Below, one piece after another: positions 36,071 to 46,200 of a stretch of DNA of 64,000 nucleotides. Position 1 is the first letter of the stretch. Each line of letters opens with the position of its first letter. Below the pieces are notes generated by a model. That model was not told where the DNA came from. It searched no databases and saw only the letters and a list, made by a program, of their open reading frames with translations. The stretch is from positions 62,001 to 126,000 of the IMG/VR virus record IMGVR_UViG_3300027969_000052. One strand, written 5' to 3'. The translations under genes were made by a program, and so were the position numbers. Source of the DNA: a virus.

Positions 36071-36892
36071 ATGCCCGAACTTACTGCCGAGATGATTGTA
36101 GCTCAACAAAACGCATCGTTTAACTACGGTACTAACGAGGGGTCTGAGCAAACTAGAATGCTTGCAGAGCAAGATGCGGGATTTGATGACGCATCAAGTA
36201 GCAAGGATCGCAAGCCGCCTAATCCGGATGGTAAATCAAAATCTGCACCTGCTGAAATTTCTTGGGGTGGAAAGATTCAAAGAGATCTTCGCGTTCGCCT
36301 TGAGGTTCCTAAGTCTTATCTCGGCGGGCTAGGAGCTGGCCCAGCAGGCGGTCCTAACGGCCGCCCGTTGGCCGCAACAAACGGCATTGTTTTTCCTTAT
36401 ACGCCCACAGTTACTATGAACAATCAAGCAACATACAATTCAGTTGCTCCTACCCATAGTAATTATACATCAAACGCTTATAAAAATTCATCTGTTGGAC
36501 CGATATCAGTGTCCGGAAAATTTACAGCACAAAATGAATATGAAGGGGCAATTATTTTAGGAGTTCAACATCTATTACGCAGTCTAACAAAAATGCGTTG
36601 GGGTAGTGATCCAGATGCAGGAGCACCTCCACCTGTTTGTAGATTTTTTGCCTTTGGCAATAGTATGATAGATAATGTTCCAGTTGTAGTCACTGGATGG
36701 AAAATGGAATACCCTGACACTGTTGACTATATTCAGGTAGGCGCCGGAATTAAAGACTACGGAAATAGTTTTGTTCCATCTGTTTGTACAATTAGTCTCG
36801 ATCTAGCAGTACAATATAGTAGAACTGAACAATTGAATTTTAATGTAACAGATTTCCTTGCAGGAAAACTAGCAGGCAAAGGATACTTATAA
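36071..36892 (+). CDS. Baseplate tail-tube junction protein, gp48/gp54-like
   Basis: A 273-aa protein. The segment FPYTPTVTMNNQATYNSVAP and the following HSNYTSNAYKNSSVGPISVSG pattern, then VQHLLRSLTKMRWG and NVPVVVTGWKMEYP, are typical of the T4-like baseplate proteins that cap the hub and start tail-tube polymerisation (gp48 and gp54 share this fold with the tube protein). The first ~75 residues are polar and probably extended. Only one such gene is in the window, so whether it is gp48 or gp54 is unresolved. It overlaps gp53 by one base. Confidence 0.8.
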   Translation: MPELTAEMIVAQQNASFNYGTNEGSEQTRMLAEQDAGFDDASSSKDRKPPNPDGKSKSAPAEISWGGKIQRDLRVRLEVPKSYLGGLGAGPAGGPNGRPLAATNGIVFPYTPTVTMNNQATYNSVAPTHSNYTSNAYKNSSVGPISVSGKFTAQNEYEGAIILGVQHLLRSLTKMRWGSDPDAGAPPPVCRFFAFGNSMIDNVPVVVTGWKMEYPDTVDYIQVGAGIKDYGNSFVPSVCTISLDLAVQYSRTEQLNFNVTDFLAGKLAGKGYL

Positions 36893-37191
36893 TGGCAGAA
36901 TATTCAAGAAGAAGCCCATACTTCCAAACAGATCAAAGTAAGGGGTATTTAGATGTTGCGGAGTTTGTAGACATACCGACATTGCAAGATGATGTGTTGT
37001 GGGCAGTAACAGCACAATATAAAAATCGTCCCGATTTACTTGCATATGATCTTTATAAAGACAGCAACCTATGGTGGGTATTTTCTGTTAGAAATAAAGA
37101 TGTATTACGAGATCCTATCTATGACATGATTCCCGGACAACAAATTTATATTCCACAAATTGCAACAATTAAAAAAGTATTAGGATTATAA
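36892..37191 (+). CDS. 53: Baseplate wedge subunit, gp53-like
   Basis: A 99-aa protein, short compared with T4 gp53 (196 aa). The motifs RPDLLAYDLYKDSNLWWVFS, RNKDVLRDPIYDMIPGQQIY and IPQIATI match the conserved gp53 core (RPDLLA, LWWVF, DPI-x-D-x-x-x-G, LysM-like). It helps join wedges to the hub. The start overlaps the previous stop by one base. The missing T4 C-terminal half may be dispensable in this lineage. Confidence 0.9.
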   Translation: MAEYSRRSPYFQTDQSKGYLDVAEFVDIPTLQDDVLWAVTAQYKNRPDLLAYDLYKDSNLWWVFSVRNKDVLRDPIYDMIPGQQIYIPQIATIKKVLGL

Positions 37192-37192
37192 C

Positions 37193-40100
37193 ATGTCTAT
37201 AATAATCGGTTCGTTGCAAACAAAAGAATATAAAAATAACTTCATAACAGATAAGTTTTCTTATTCTAATAAACAAGCAGTGGATTATAATATTCTGCAT
37301 GATTATAGAAGTTACAACTATGTAATAACGTTATTTGCAATTCCGGCACAAAAATATAACGATCCTAATTATTTTAAGACATTAAACGGCGATCCTGACT
37401 ATGTGATTTTAAAATCTAGCGGCAAGGGTAAGAGAGAAATACAAGCTGATGCTAGTACAGATGTACTTGTAGCGGCCCAAAATGAAGAAACTGGTGATCC
37501 TTATACTAAGTTAACTGCTAATCCAGATCTTAGTGCTCTACTTGATGATTTTAATAAAAACGGTTATGGACGATTTGATTTCTTTATTGATAATTTAGAG
37601 ATTGATCTAACATGGAATATTACTACCGGCGCTCAACCGGGTCAGATAAAATTTGAAGTTGTTGAGCCCTACAGTATAAATGGTTTTATTGAAGCATTAA
37701 GGATTAATGCACTAGCCGCAGGATATGAGAATCATAATCAAGCAATTTATGTTCTTAAAATAGAATTTGTTGGGTACAAGTACGATAAAAATGGAAATCT
37801 AACCGAGCCAGAAAAAATACCTAAGTCTACTAGATACATTCCAATCAACATTAATCAAATGTCTCTAGAAACCAGTGAGCGGGGAACAGTTTATCGTGTC
37901 GCGGCCGCCCCACGGAACAATATGGGTTACGGAGAAGACGGTAAGCTAGCAACAACTGTTAAGATGAGCGGTGTTACAGTGGGAGATGTTTTTACCTCTC
38001 TTGCAAAGCAACTAACAGATACTCGTAAAAGCGACACCGGACAGAAAGAACCAAAGCACTTTAATGAATTTAAAGTTGTGTTCCAAGACGAGAACGGGAA
38101 AGAAATAGCTAATCCAAACGATAGTAAAATTGGCGGCTCAAAAATTAATGAGGAACTTAGGTCTGATCAGGTATACACTTTTCCGGAAATTAGTGATAAT
38201 AATCCTAAGTCCTCGTACCAATCACCCGACCCTCCAAAAAATACAAAGTACGACTCTACGAAAGAAACAATTTCTTTCGGAAGCCAGCACAGCATACTAG
38301 ATGTAATGACTGCGGTTATTAGGGATAGTCAGTACAGCGTCGAGTTATTAGGTAAACTAGATACAATAATTAAAGAAAAAAATGGGTTAGTAGATTGGTT
38401 TAGGGTATATTTAAAAACAGAAATGAAACCGGAGATTAATCCGACTACACAAAATCACAATTACATCTACACCTACACTATTAGACCTTTTAAGTTTCAT
38501 TACAGTAGATTGCCGGGAATGGGTTCAGGATTATTTGACGGTGACGAGTTAAGAGGTCAAATTAGACGTTCATACAATTATTTGTATTCGGGAAAAAATG
38601 TAGACATTCTTAATTTTAATTTAAAAGTTAATGGATTGTTCTTTCAACAGCGTCCATTTAATATGGGCAACAAAGACACCTCTGGTACAAAACAGGCCCA
38701 GGGCGCATCGGAGCAACAAAAATTAGAAGAAAAAGAAACTCCAGCAGATGCTAAAAATGAAGATCAAAAACAAATTCCTATTAGAGTTGCTACAGATGCC
38801 GCCTCGCTAGATAGACACGGACTAAACGGCAAAGCCCCGCAAGCATCTCCATATATGAAGCTGGCTCAAATAATGCACGAGCACCTTTGCGATAGTGTAG
38901 ACTTCAACACTATAGATTTACAAATTGTTGGAGATCCGTATTATCTTGTCTCTTCAAATATGGGGAATCAAGAAGAGGATGTAGATCCAGCTACTCCCGC
39001 AATCAACTCAGACGGTTCAGCTTCATGGTTAGGAGGTACAGTTTTTATTGATTTATTTTTTAGAACAATAAAAGATATTAAACCTGACGGAATGGGTGAT
39101 TTTGGAAATCTATTACCATTTAGCGGTATATATCAAGTTAACAGAGTTGTATGTAATTTTCGAGAAGGTCGATTTGAACAAAGATTGAACTGCCTTAGAT
39201 TGGCCGGACAAGTAGTTAACGAAAAACGTCAGAATGTATATGCGGTGCCTTTAGAATCTACAGTTCCGGGAGAGGCAAAAACTATTGACAGCGCGATATC
39301 GAGTGTTGCAAGAAGCGGTATAAAACCAAACAATGCTCAACTAATGAACATTATAAGTCGGGGATTACCTACTGCGGGACTTCCTGGTTTACTGGCAAAT
39401 TTCACCAATTCAGTTGGCGGAGCAATTGGCGGAGTAGGCACAGCCCTTCAAACAACACTTCAACGAGTTGATGACACAGCCAAGGGGCTTCTTGCGCCTG
39501 TTAATTCTTTACTTCAACAAGCGCAAGCAGGATTAAACTTTGCGGCACAAGTTGGAGGATTGGTAGCAATAGGTAATGCACTAGTCAACGGATACGACTC
39601 ACCGAACCCCACTCCGGGCATTGGACAAGCAGTTGGCGGATATAATCCCTATACCACTGGTATTAGATTAGATACTAACGGCCTAAACAATATCTTAACA
39701 GGCGATAGTCAATCTAACCAAGCAATAATTAATGCTCAAAATAATATTATTTCAAGTGTAGTTCAAGATCCTACTAACATAGATCTATTAAACACCTTTA
39801 ATTATTTTAATAATTTTGATCAACGATTGTCTGCAAATGACACTCAAATCAACGCCATTGGTAATTCGATAGATCAAGTAATGTTGGCAACACCGAACGA
39901 TCCTAGGGCCCTTGCGGCTAAGCTAGGAATTGACCCTGCACAATTAAGCGGACTAAGCAGTGATCAGCAAAGCAGTATATTTGACAGAATGTTAGAAATA
40001 CTTAAAAATGTTCCTGAAAATACAGACATTGCTGGACTTAAATCTTTAGGAATTAGTTTAGCAAATATCAGTGGAGCATCGATTGCAAATCTTCCTGCAT

Positions 40101-40501
40101 TGCAACCATTAACTACGTCACCGATTGCTAATATTCCTGCAATAGATTTACAAAAAATTATTGCCACCGGCGGCAAGCCGTCAAATTTACCCGGAGCATT
40201 AGATATTCCGGCAGTTGCAGAGTTATCTAAATTTATAGATTCGGCTAGAGGAGTACCCAGTAATGGCATACTTGGCGGAGCAGGTCAGCTAAATTCACAG
40301 TCAATTACTGACAAGTATGCAACGGTGCAACAAATGAATATTTCTTCAAATAAAGGATCAGTTGAATCACAATCAGCAGGTATCGGCAATACAGTACAAG
40401 GATATTTTGGAAATAATGTAGACCCGCAGACTGCGTATGCGCAGTACGGATCTCAACAAACGTTAAGCCCAATTGACAAATTAATGCAAACTAAAACTTA
40501 A
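37193..40501 (+). CDS. Baseplate hub-region protein, 1102 aa (gp27-like by position)
   Basis: It lies between gp53 and the gp5 spike, where a hub protein holding the spike is expected. The first ~700 residues look folded and beta-rich (GRFDFFIDNLEIDLTWNITT, RYIPININQMSLETSERGTV, FHYSRLPGMGSGLFDGDELR). The final ~380 residues are Ala/Gly/Asn/Gln-rich, with a hydrophobic Gly/Ala stretch (residues ~720-810) and repeated NIPA/NLPA-type motifs, probably extended. Direct similarity to T4 gp27 (391 aa) is not evident by eye, so the hub role is inferred. The start has a TAGGATT site. Confidence 0.6.
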   Translation: MSIIIGSLQTKEYKNNFITDKFSYSNKQAVDYNILHDYRSYNYVITLFAIPAQKYNDPNYFKTLNGDPDYVILKSSGKGKREIQADASTDVLVAAQNEETGDPYTKLTANPDLSALLDDFNKNGYGRFDFFIDNLEIDLTWNITTGAQPGQIKFEVVEPYSINGFIEALRINALAAGYENHNQAIYVLKIEFVGYKYDKNGNLTEPEKIPKSTRYIPININQMSLETSERGTVYRVAAAPRNNMGYGEDGKLATTVKMSGVTVGDVFTSLAKQLTDTRKSDTGQKEPKHFNEFKVVFQDENGKEIANPNDSKIGGSKINEELRSDQVYTFPEISDNNPKSSYQSPDPPKNTKYDSTKETISFGSQHSILDVMTAVIRDSQYSVELLGKLDTIIKEKNGLVDWFRVYLKTEMKPEINPTTQNHNYIYTYTIRPFKFHYSRLPGMGSGLFDGDELRGQIRRSYNYLYSGKNVDILNFNLKVNGLFFQQRPFNMGNKDTSGTKQAQGASEQQKLEEKETPADAKNEDQKQIPIRVATDAASLDRHGLNGKAPQASPYMKLAQIMHEHLCDSVDFNTIDLQIVGDPYYLVSSNMGNQEEDVDPATPAINSDGSASWLGGTVFIDLFFRTIKDIKPDGMGDFGNLLPFSGIYQVNRVVCNFREGRFEQRLNCLRLAGQVVNEKRQNVYAVPLESTVPGEAKTIDSAISSVARSGIKPNNAQLMNIISRGLPTAGLPGLLANFTNSVGGAIGGVGTALQTTLQRVDDTAKGLLAPVNSLLQQAQAGLNFAAQVGGLVAIGNALVNGYDSPNPTPGIGQAVGGYNPYTTGIRLDTNGLNNILTGDSQSNQAIINAQNNIISSVVQDPTNIDLLNTFNYFNNFDQRLSANDTQINAIGNSIDQVMLATPNDPRALAAKLGIDPAQLSGLSSDQQSSIFDRMLEILKNVPENTDIAGLKSLGISLANISGASIANLPALQPLTTSPIANIPAIDLQKIIATGGKPSNLPGALDIPAVAELSKFIDSARGVPSNGILGGAGQLNSQSITDKYATVQQMNISSNKGSVESQSAGIGNTVQGYFGNNVDPQTAYAQYGSQQTLSPIDKLMQTKT

Positions 40502-40503
40502 AC

Positions 40504-42738
40504 ATGGCAGGCATAGACTCTTCAGAATCGCCAAGATACGGCCACCCTGGTCCGTACCTTGCAGTTGTTACACATAATCAGGACCCTACATTTATGGGAA
40601 GCCTGGAAGTAATGTTGCTTGAAGGAACAACACCAGATCCGGAAAACAAAGTCCAAGGCGAAACTATTACAGTTAAGTATCTCCCAAGTTTCTTTGGTTA
40701 TACAAATCAACAGTGGGAAGGCAACGATTCGTCAAAGTTTGATGATGTTCAAAAAAGCTATGGCATGTGGTTCATTCCACCGGACTTGGGAACGGTCGTT
40801 TTTGTTATGTTTGTTGGCGGCGATAAAAATTCAGGTTACTGGCTAGGAGTTGTGCCCGACAAATTTCAAAACCATATGGTGCCCGGCATTGCGGCTTCGA
40901 AGTTTGTTGCAATGACACCGGAACAAGAAAGAAAATATGGAACAAAAAATCTTCCAGTGGCCGAATTCTCAAAGAGAAATAGAGATTTAAGTAATCCCAA
41001 ACGTGACGAATATACGAAACCAATACATCCGTTTGCTGATCGATTGCTAGCACAAGGATTATTAGCAGACGATATTCGAGGAATATCTTCAAGTAGTGCT
41101 CGAAGAGAACACCCGAGTAGTGTTTATGGAATTTCAACTCCAGGTCCAGTTGATGCTTCTATTAATGCTCCTAAAAAAGAGCTTGGATACAATAGTGGTA
41201 AACTAGTAGCATTCGTCAGCCGGCTTGGTGGTCATCAAATAGTTATGGATGACGGAAAACTTTTGAAAGATCCTAAGACTGGTAAAGGTAATATTATCGA
41301 CGAGTTGTTTAGAATTCGTACTAGGACCGGACATCAAATCCTTTTACACAATAGTAGTGATTTAATCTACATTGCTAATGCGGCAGGCACCGCTTGGATT
41401 GAACTAACAGCACAAGGCAAGATAGATATCTATGCGGCTGATTCGGTGAGTATCCATGCAGAAGGAGATTTTAATCTACGTGCCGACCGAGACTTTAATA
41501 TCGAAGCACTTCGAGATGTTAATATTAATGCTGGCGGTAATATAAAACAACAGACAAAAGGCAATTGGTCTGTTGACGGCGCCAGAGAGTGTTTAATGTC
41601 ATTTGACGGAACATATAATTTACATTCTAGGTCAGCAGTTATCGGCATTGATGATACATTGGGAATTAATGCAGGGACTTCTATTACTATGAATTCTAGT
41701 GTTTCTACTAGCCTACTTTCATCTTTTATAACTGTGCAATCTAAAAATGAAATGTCCATTAAAGCAACTCAGTTAAAACTGGAAGGAACTACCCAAGCTA
41801 GTGTCCGTGCCGCTGATATTAAGTTCAGCGCCACTAAATCGCTCGGAGTTCGAGGTGATGTTGATCTCAGATTAACATCTCCTAGTCTTAATATTAATGG
41901 AGCTATAGCACAACCAGCACCAGTAGCATCATCAGCCGCAACAACTGTTCGGGCTCCCACCGAGCCAACGGCACTACCAATATACAGTTTACCAAATAGA
42001 GATGTTGACCCGGGCGGCTGGAGCGATGGAAAATTTTATAAAGCAGAAGATATTATTAGTATTATGAAGCGTGTCCCAACACACGAACCTTGGGACCAGC
42101 ACGAAAACATCAATCCTACACAATTTACTGCTAAAGCAACTGACCTCGACCTTGACAACAGAGGAACAGGTGTCCCTGGAAAAACAGTTACAGTTGAGTA
42201 TAAAGCATCAACTAACGTTGCCGGAACCCCGCCGACTCCTACCGGAAATAAAGAAGAAGATAACGTTACTGCATTCTTGTGGATGCTACGGTGCTGTGAA
42301 GGAACATCTGGCCCTGACGGCTATAGAACAAGATTCGGGCCAAGAGGAGATAATTTATTTGATATTGACGATCCTAAATTACGAACATACCAGTTTAAAG
42401 ATCATCCTAGAAAAGGATTCACATACCCTACAAAAGCAGGAACTATTACATCTACTGCGGCCGGCGCATATCAATTTTTAAGCAAGACTTGGGACGAATG
42501 CCAGAAAGCATTATCGCTCCCAGACTTTAGTCCTAGAAGCCAAGACTTAGGTTGTATCTTTTTGTTAAAAAGAGCAGGTGCGTTAACTGCAATTAACAAG
42601 GGAGATTTTACTACCGCAATTAGTAAAACAAAACGTATTTGGGCTAGCTTACCGGGAGATGTTTACGGTCAAGGTGGAAAGAATTTTGCGCAGGCTACTG
42701 CGTTTTATAAGCAGGCCGGAGGAACCGTAACTGCGTAA
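40504..42738 (+). CDS. 5: Tail spike/lysozyme, gp5-like with lambda-R-type lysozyme domain
   Basis: A 744-aa cell-puncturing protein. An OB-fold-like N-terminal domain (residues ~15-140; GPYLAVVTHNQDP, GMWFIPPDLGTVVFVMFVGG) leads to a triple beta-helix with IDIYAADSVSIHAEGDFNLR-type octad repeats (~290-460), then a linker. The C-terminal ~155 residues are a peptidoglycan-cleaving domain with RCCEGTSG (Glu599 the likely catalytic acid), TSTAAGAYQFLSKTWDECQK and LPDFSPRSQDLG, the pattern of lambda R / GH104 lytic transglycosylases. In T4 gp5 the lysozyme is a different family (GH24) and lies between the OB fold and the beta-helix, whereas here it is C-terminal. Confidence 0.9.
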   Translation: MAGIDSSESPRYGHPGPYLAVVTHNQDPTFMGSLEVMLLEGTTPDPENKVQGETITVKYLPSFFGYTNQQWEGNDSSKFDDVQKSYGMWFIPPDLGTVVFVMFVGGDKNSGYWLGVVPDKFQNHMVPGIAASKFVAMTPEQERKYGTKNLPVAEFSKRNRDLSNPKRDEYTKPIHPFADRLLAQGLLADDIRGISSSSARREHPSSVYGISTPGPVDASINAPKKELGYNSGKLVAFVSRLGGHQIVMDDGKLLKDPKTGKGNIIDELFRIRTRTGHQILLHNSSDLIYIANAAGTAWIELTAQGKIDIYAADSVSIHAEGDFNLRADRDFNIEALRDVNINAGGNIKQQTKGNWSVDGARECLMSFDGTYNLHSRSAVIGIDDTLGINAGTSITMNSSVSTSLLSSFITVQSKNEMSIKATQLKLEGTTQASVRAADIKFSATKSLGVRGDVDLRLTSPSLNINGAIAQPAPVASSAATTVRAPTEPTALPIYSLPNRDVDPGGWSDGKFYKAEDIISIMKRVPTHEPWDQHENINPTQFTAKATDLDLDNRGTGVPGKTVTVEYKASTNVAGTPPTPTGNKEEDNVTAFLWMLRCCEGTSGPDGYRTRFGPRGDNLFDIDDPKLRTYQFKDHPRKGFTYPTKAGTITSTAAGAYQFLSKTWDECQKALSLPDFSPRSQDLGCIFLLKRAGALTAINKGDFTTAISKTKRIWASLPGDVYGQGGKNFAQATAFYKQAGGTVTA

Positions 42739-42740
42739 CG

Positions 42741-42748
42741 GTTAAATA
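42741..42748 (+). promoter_or_regulatory. Weak late-like motif GTTAAATA before gp25
   Basis: Six bases before the gp25 start codon. Only TAAATA matches the other elements. A transcript from here would be leaderless, so read-through from the operon promoter is at least as likely. Confidence 0.25.
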
Positions 42749-42754
42749 TAGATT

Positions 42755-43192
42755 ATGCCATACAAAAATCAAATAATTCAACCTGCAAACTATTCTGAAC
42801 AGCATAGACTACAAACTAGTCAATTCTATAAAGGATTTAGTACATTAGATCCTCAACAGCGTAATAGCAAGCTCTACGATTTTGACGTAATTAAACAAGA
42901 TCTAATGAATCATTTTAGCACTAGAAAAGGTGAAAGAGTAATGAATCCGGAGTTTGGAAGCATTATTTGGAATTTATTGTTTGAGCCATTTACGCAAGAC
43001 ATTCGAAACGCAATAGACACAGATATTAAACAAATTTTAGGTGCTGATCCAAGGATCACTAGCCCCAAAATTAACGTAGCAGAGGCTGAGTACGGCCTAT
43101 TGTTAGAAGTTACAATGACGTTTACTGGAACTGATCAATCACAAACATTACGTTTAGCATTTGATAAGAACGCCGGTTTGTCTGTACAATAA
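42755..43192 (+). CDS. 25: Baseplate wedge protein, gp25-like
   Basis: A 145-aa protein of the GPW/gp25 family. The conserved core is RKGERVMNPEFGSIIWNLLF followed by EPFT and RNAIDTDIKQIL. gp25 sits at the inner baseplate, nucleates sheath assembly and is found in all contractile tails. Length compares well with T4 gp25 (132 aa). It lies between gp5 and gp6, as in many T4-like phages. Confidence 0.95.
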   Translation: MPYKNQIIQPANYSEQHRLQTSQFYKGFSTLDPQQRNSKLYDFDVIKQDLMNHFSTRKGERVMNPEFGSIIWNLLFEPFTQDIRNAIDTDIKQILGADPRITSPKINVAEAEYGLLLEVTMTFTGTDQSQTLRLAFDKNAGLSVQ

Positions 43193-43212
43193 TATACCGA
43201 GATAATTTTTTC

Positions 43213-43220
43213 AATAAATA
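43213..43220 (+). promoter_or_regulatory. Late-promoter-like motif AATAAATA before gp6
   Basis: 24 bases before the gp6 start, in a 52-base gap. Geometry fits an internal late promoter for gp6 and the giant wedge protein. Confidence 0.55.
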
Positions 43221-43244
43221 TGTTATCCGGATGGCTTAACATAT

Positions 43245-46200
43245 ATGATACCTTCAACAAATAACAAACTATTAGTTGCCGAAGATTGGACTAGAATTTA
43301 CCAATCATTCAAAAACGCAGACTTCAAATCTTACGATTTTGACACGCTACGCCGTGTAATGATTCAATACCTTCGAGATAACTATCCCGAAGAATTTAAT
43401 GATTATATTGATAGCTCAGAATTTATTGCATTAGTTGATCTTATTGCGTACCTAGGGCAAAATCTAAGTTTCCGTATTGATTTAAATGCCCGTGAAAACT
43501 TTTTAGAAACAGCTCAGCGCAAAGATAGCGTTTTACGTTTAGCACAACTTATTAGCTACTCTCCTAAAAGAAATACTCCAGCAACGGGCTTCTTAAAAAT
43601 AACAGCATTATCAACTACAGATAATGTATTCGATAGCAACAATACAAACTTAGCCAATCAAATTATTGTCTGGAATGACGTATCGAGCACAAATTGGTAC
43701 CAACAATTCATAACGGTTATTAATTCTGCCATGCCGGGCCTTATGGCATACGGTCAACCCAATGACAAAGCAACAATTAACGGTGTATCGACCGAACAGT
43801 ATAAAATAAATTCTAAAAATACTGATGTTCCTGTTTATTCATTTACAAAATCTATTAACGGAGTTACAATGGGTTTTGAAATTGTTAGTTCAGGATTCAA
43901 AGACTCTACAACAGTTTACGAAGAATCACCTGTCCCCGGAAGAAATTTTGGTCTAATCTTTAAGAATGATAATAAAGGCGCCGGCTCTGCAAACACAGGA
44001 TTTTTTGTATTATTCAAGCAAGGAACATTAAACAGTCAAGCATTTAACATTGACAGACCGGTTGCTGACGAAGTAGTTGGAGTTAATGTTAATGATATTA
44101 ATGAAACAGACGTATGGCTATGGCAACTTGATACTTCAGGAAATTATTCAACAGAATGGACAAAAGTATCTTCTACAGTTGGCAACAATGTTATCTATAA
44201 TAGTATTAATCTCGACAACAGAACTTTTTTTGCAGTAACAACTCGTAATAACGATCAAGTCGATTTAAACTTTGCCGACGGAAACTTTGGCGACCTTCCG
44301 AAAGGAGCATTTAGATTATTCTATCGCCAAAGCAACGGATTAAGTTATGTAATCAGTCCTGATGCAATAAATGGTATTACTCTTAGAATCCCGTATACAA
44401 ATAAATCAGGCCAAAGCCATATTTTAACATTGACATTGAGTCTGCAATATAGTGTAATTAATAGCGCACCCTCAGAAACTATTGCATCAATAAAGAAAAA
44501 AGCTCCGCAAAATTATTACATTCAAAATCGTATGATTACTGCTGAGGACTATAATGTTGCTCCGGTTACTATCGCGGCTGATATTTTAAAAGTTAAAAGT
44601 GTTAATAGACAAAGTTCAGGAATCTCAAAATATTTTGATCTTACTGATGTAACAGGAAAATACAGCCAAGTTGATATTTTTGCACATGATGGAATTCTTT
44701 ACAAAGAGGATCAACGAAATCAATTTACATTTTCTTTTACAACACGAAATGAAGCATTTGGTGCATTGAAGCACCAAGTTGAGCCGCTAATCAATAGTGC
44801 AAGTCTTAGAAATTTTTACTTTGATAAATTTCCAAGAGCAGACTTAACTAATATTTCTATTGATTGGACGTTTAATCGTGCCCAGTCAAATCAGACTAGG
44901 GGATATTTTAAAAACAAGTTTGATAAAATTCCTACACAATTAGGATATTTTTCTAGTAACAATGCAATGTATCTAGAGGCAGGATCTTTAGTTAAATTCT
45001 CTGCGCCTGCGATTGTTACTAATGATAATACTACACTTCAATATTTCCAGCCAAACGGAAAACTAACAACAGTTAAAGATGGCAATACAAGAGATTATCT
45101 TTGGGCTAAAGTAGTTAAGGTTGTCGGAGATGGAGCCAATAGCGGTGTAGGATTACTGTATGATGGAACAGGCCCGGTAATTTTAACAGGTTACATTCCA
45201 GACGGTGCAGTCGCTACAGAATGTATTCCTCCTTATCAAACAACATTAAGCTATGCATTAGAAAACGAAATTGTAAATCAGATGGTTGCTAAGAGAAACT
45301 TTGGTTTAAGTTTTGATCGTTTAAGTCGTGAATGGTTTATTATTGTTGACACTAATCTTGATTTAAAAACAGAATTTAATCTAATCTATCAAGGAGATAC
45401 TAGTAATCTTAACATTGATAGTTCGTGGCAGATTGCGTTTCAATGGACTGGAAAGAGCTATACTACATTTTATAGAGAAACTAATTATTTGTTTAAAAGC
45501 GAACAACAAACAGGCTTCTTTATTGATGCCTATAAAACAAATTTTGACTTTGTTTCAAACTCAGTAATTAAAGATAAGATCTCAGTGCTAGGTATTAATA
45601 CTGCGCCTAATACAACTTCAACTTCTGCATTGGGCATTGATTATAGCTGGCAAATAGATAGTAATATTATTGAAAACGATGGTTACATCGATCCTAAAAA
45701 AGTATCTATCAGTTTCTTTGATGCTAAGAATGACGGACAAATTGATGACCCCGATAGCTTTGAAAAAATCACAGCATCGACTGCTGTTTCGGCCCAAACT
45801 GGGTATCTAAATAATTTTATTTTCTTTCAAAAAAATGTTGACGGATTACGATCTAAACTCGTAAGTACTGATCTATTTGAGATTTATCCGTCTGAAGACG
45901 ATGTAATAACTACTCCAGTAGACGGCCAGTTATTTTATTTTTATACTACAGATGTAGTAAAATATTGGTCAGAAGACAATCAACAATATCTACTGACAAC
46001 TGAATATTTTGCTAAACCGGGACGGTCGGGCCTAAAATTTCACTACCTACATAACAGCGGTTCTGAAAAAAGAATTGATCCTGCAAAGAGCAATATCATC
46101 GACATTTATATTTTAACTAGTACCTACGACGCAGAATTTAGAAATTGGTTAGTCTCTGGAGGTACTAAGCCTCTAGCACCAACAGTATCTATGTTAGAAG

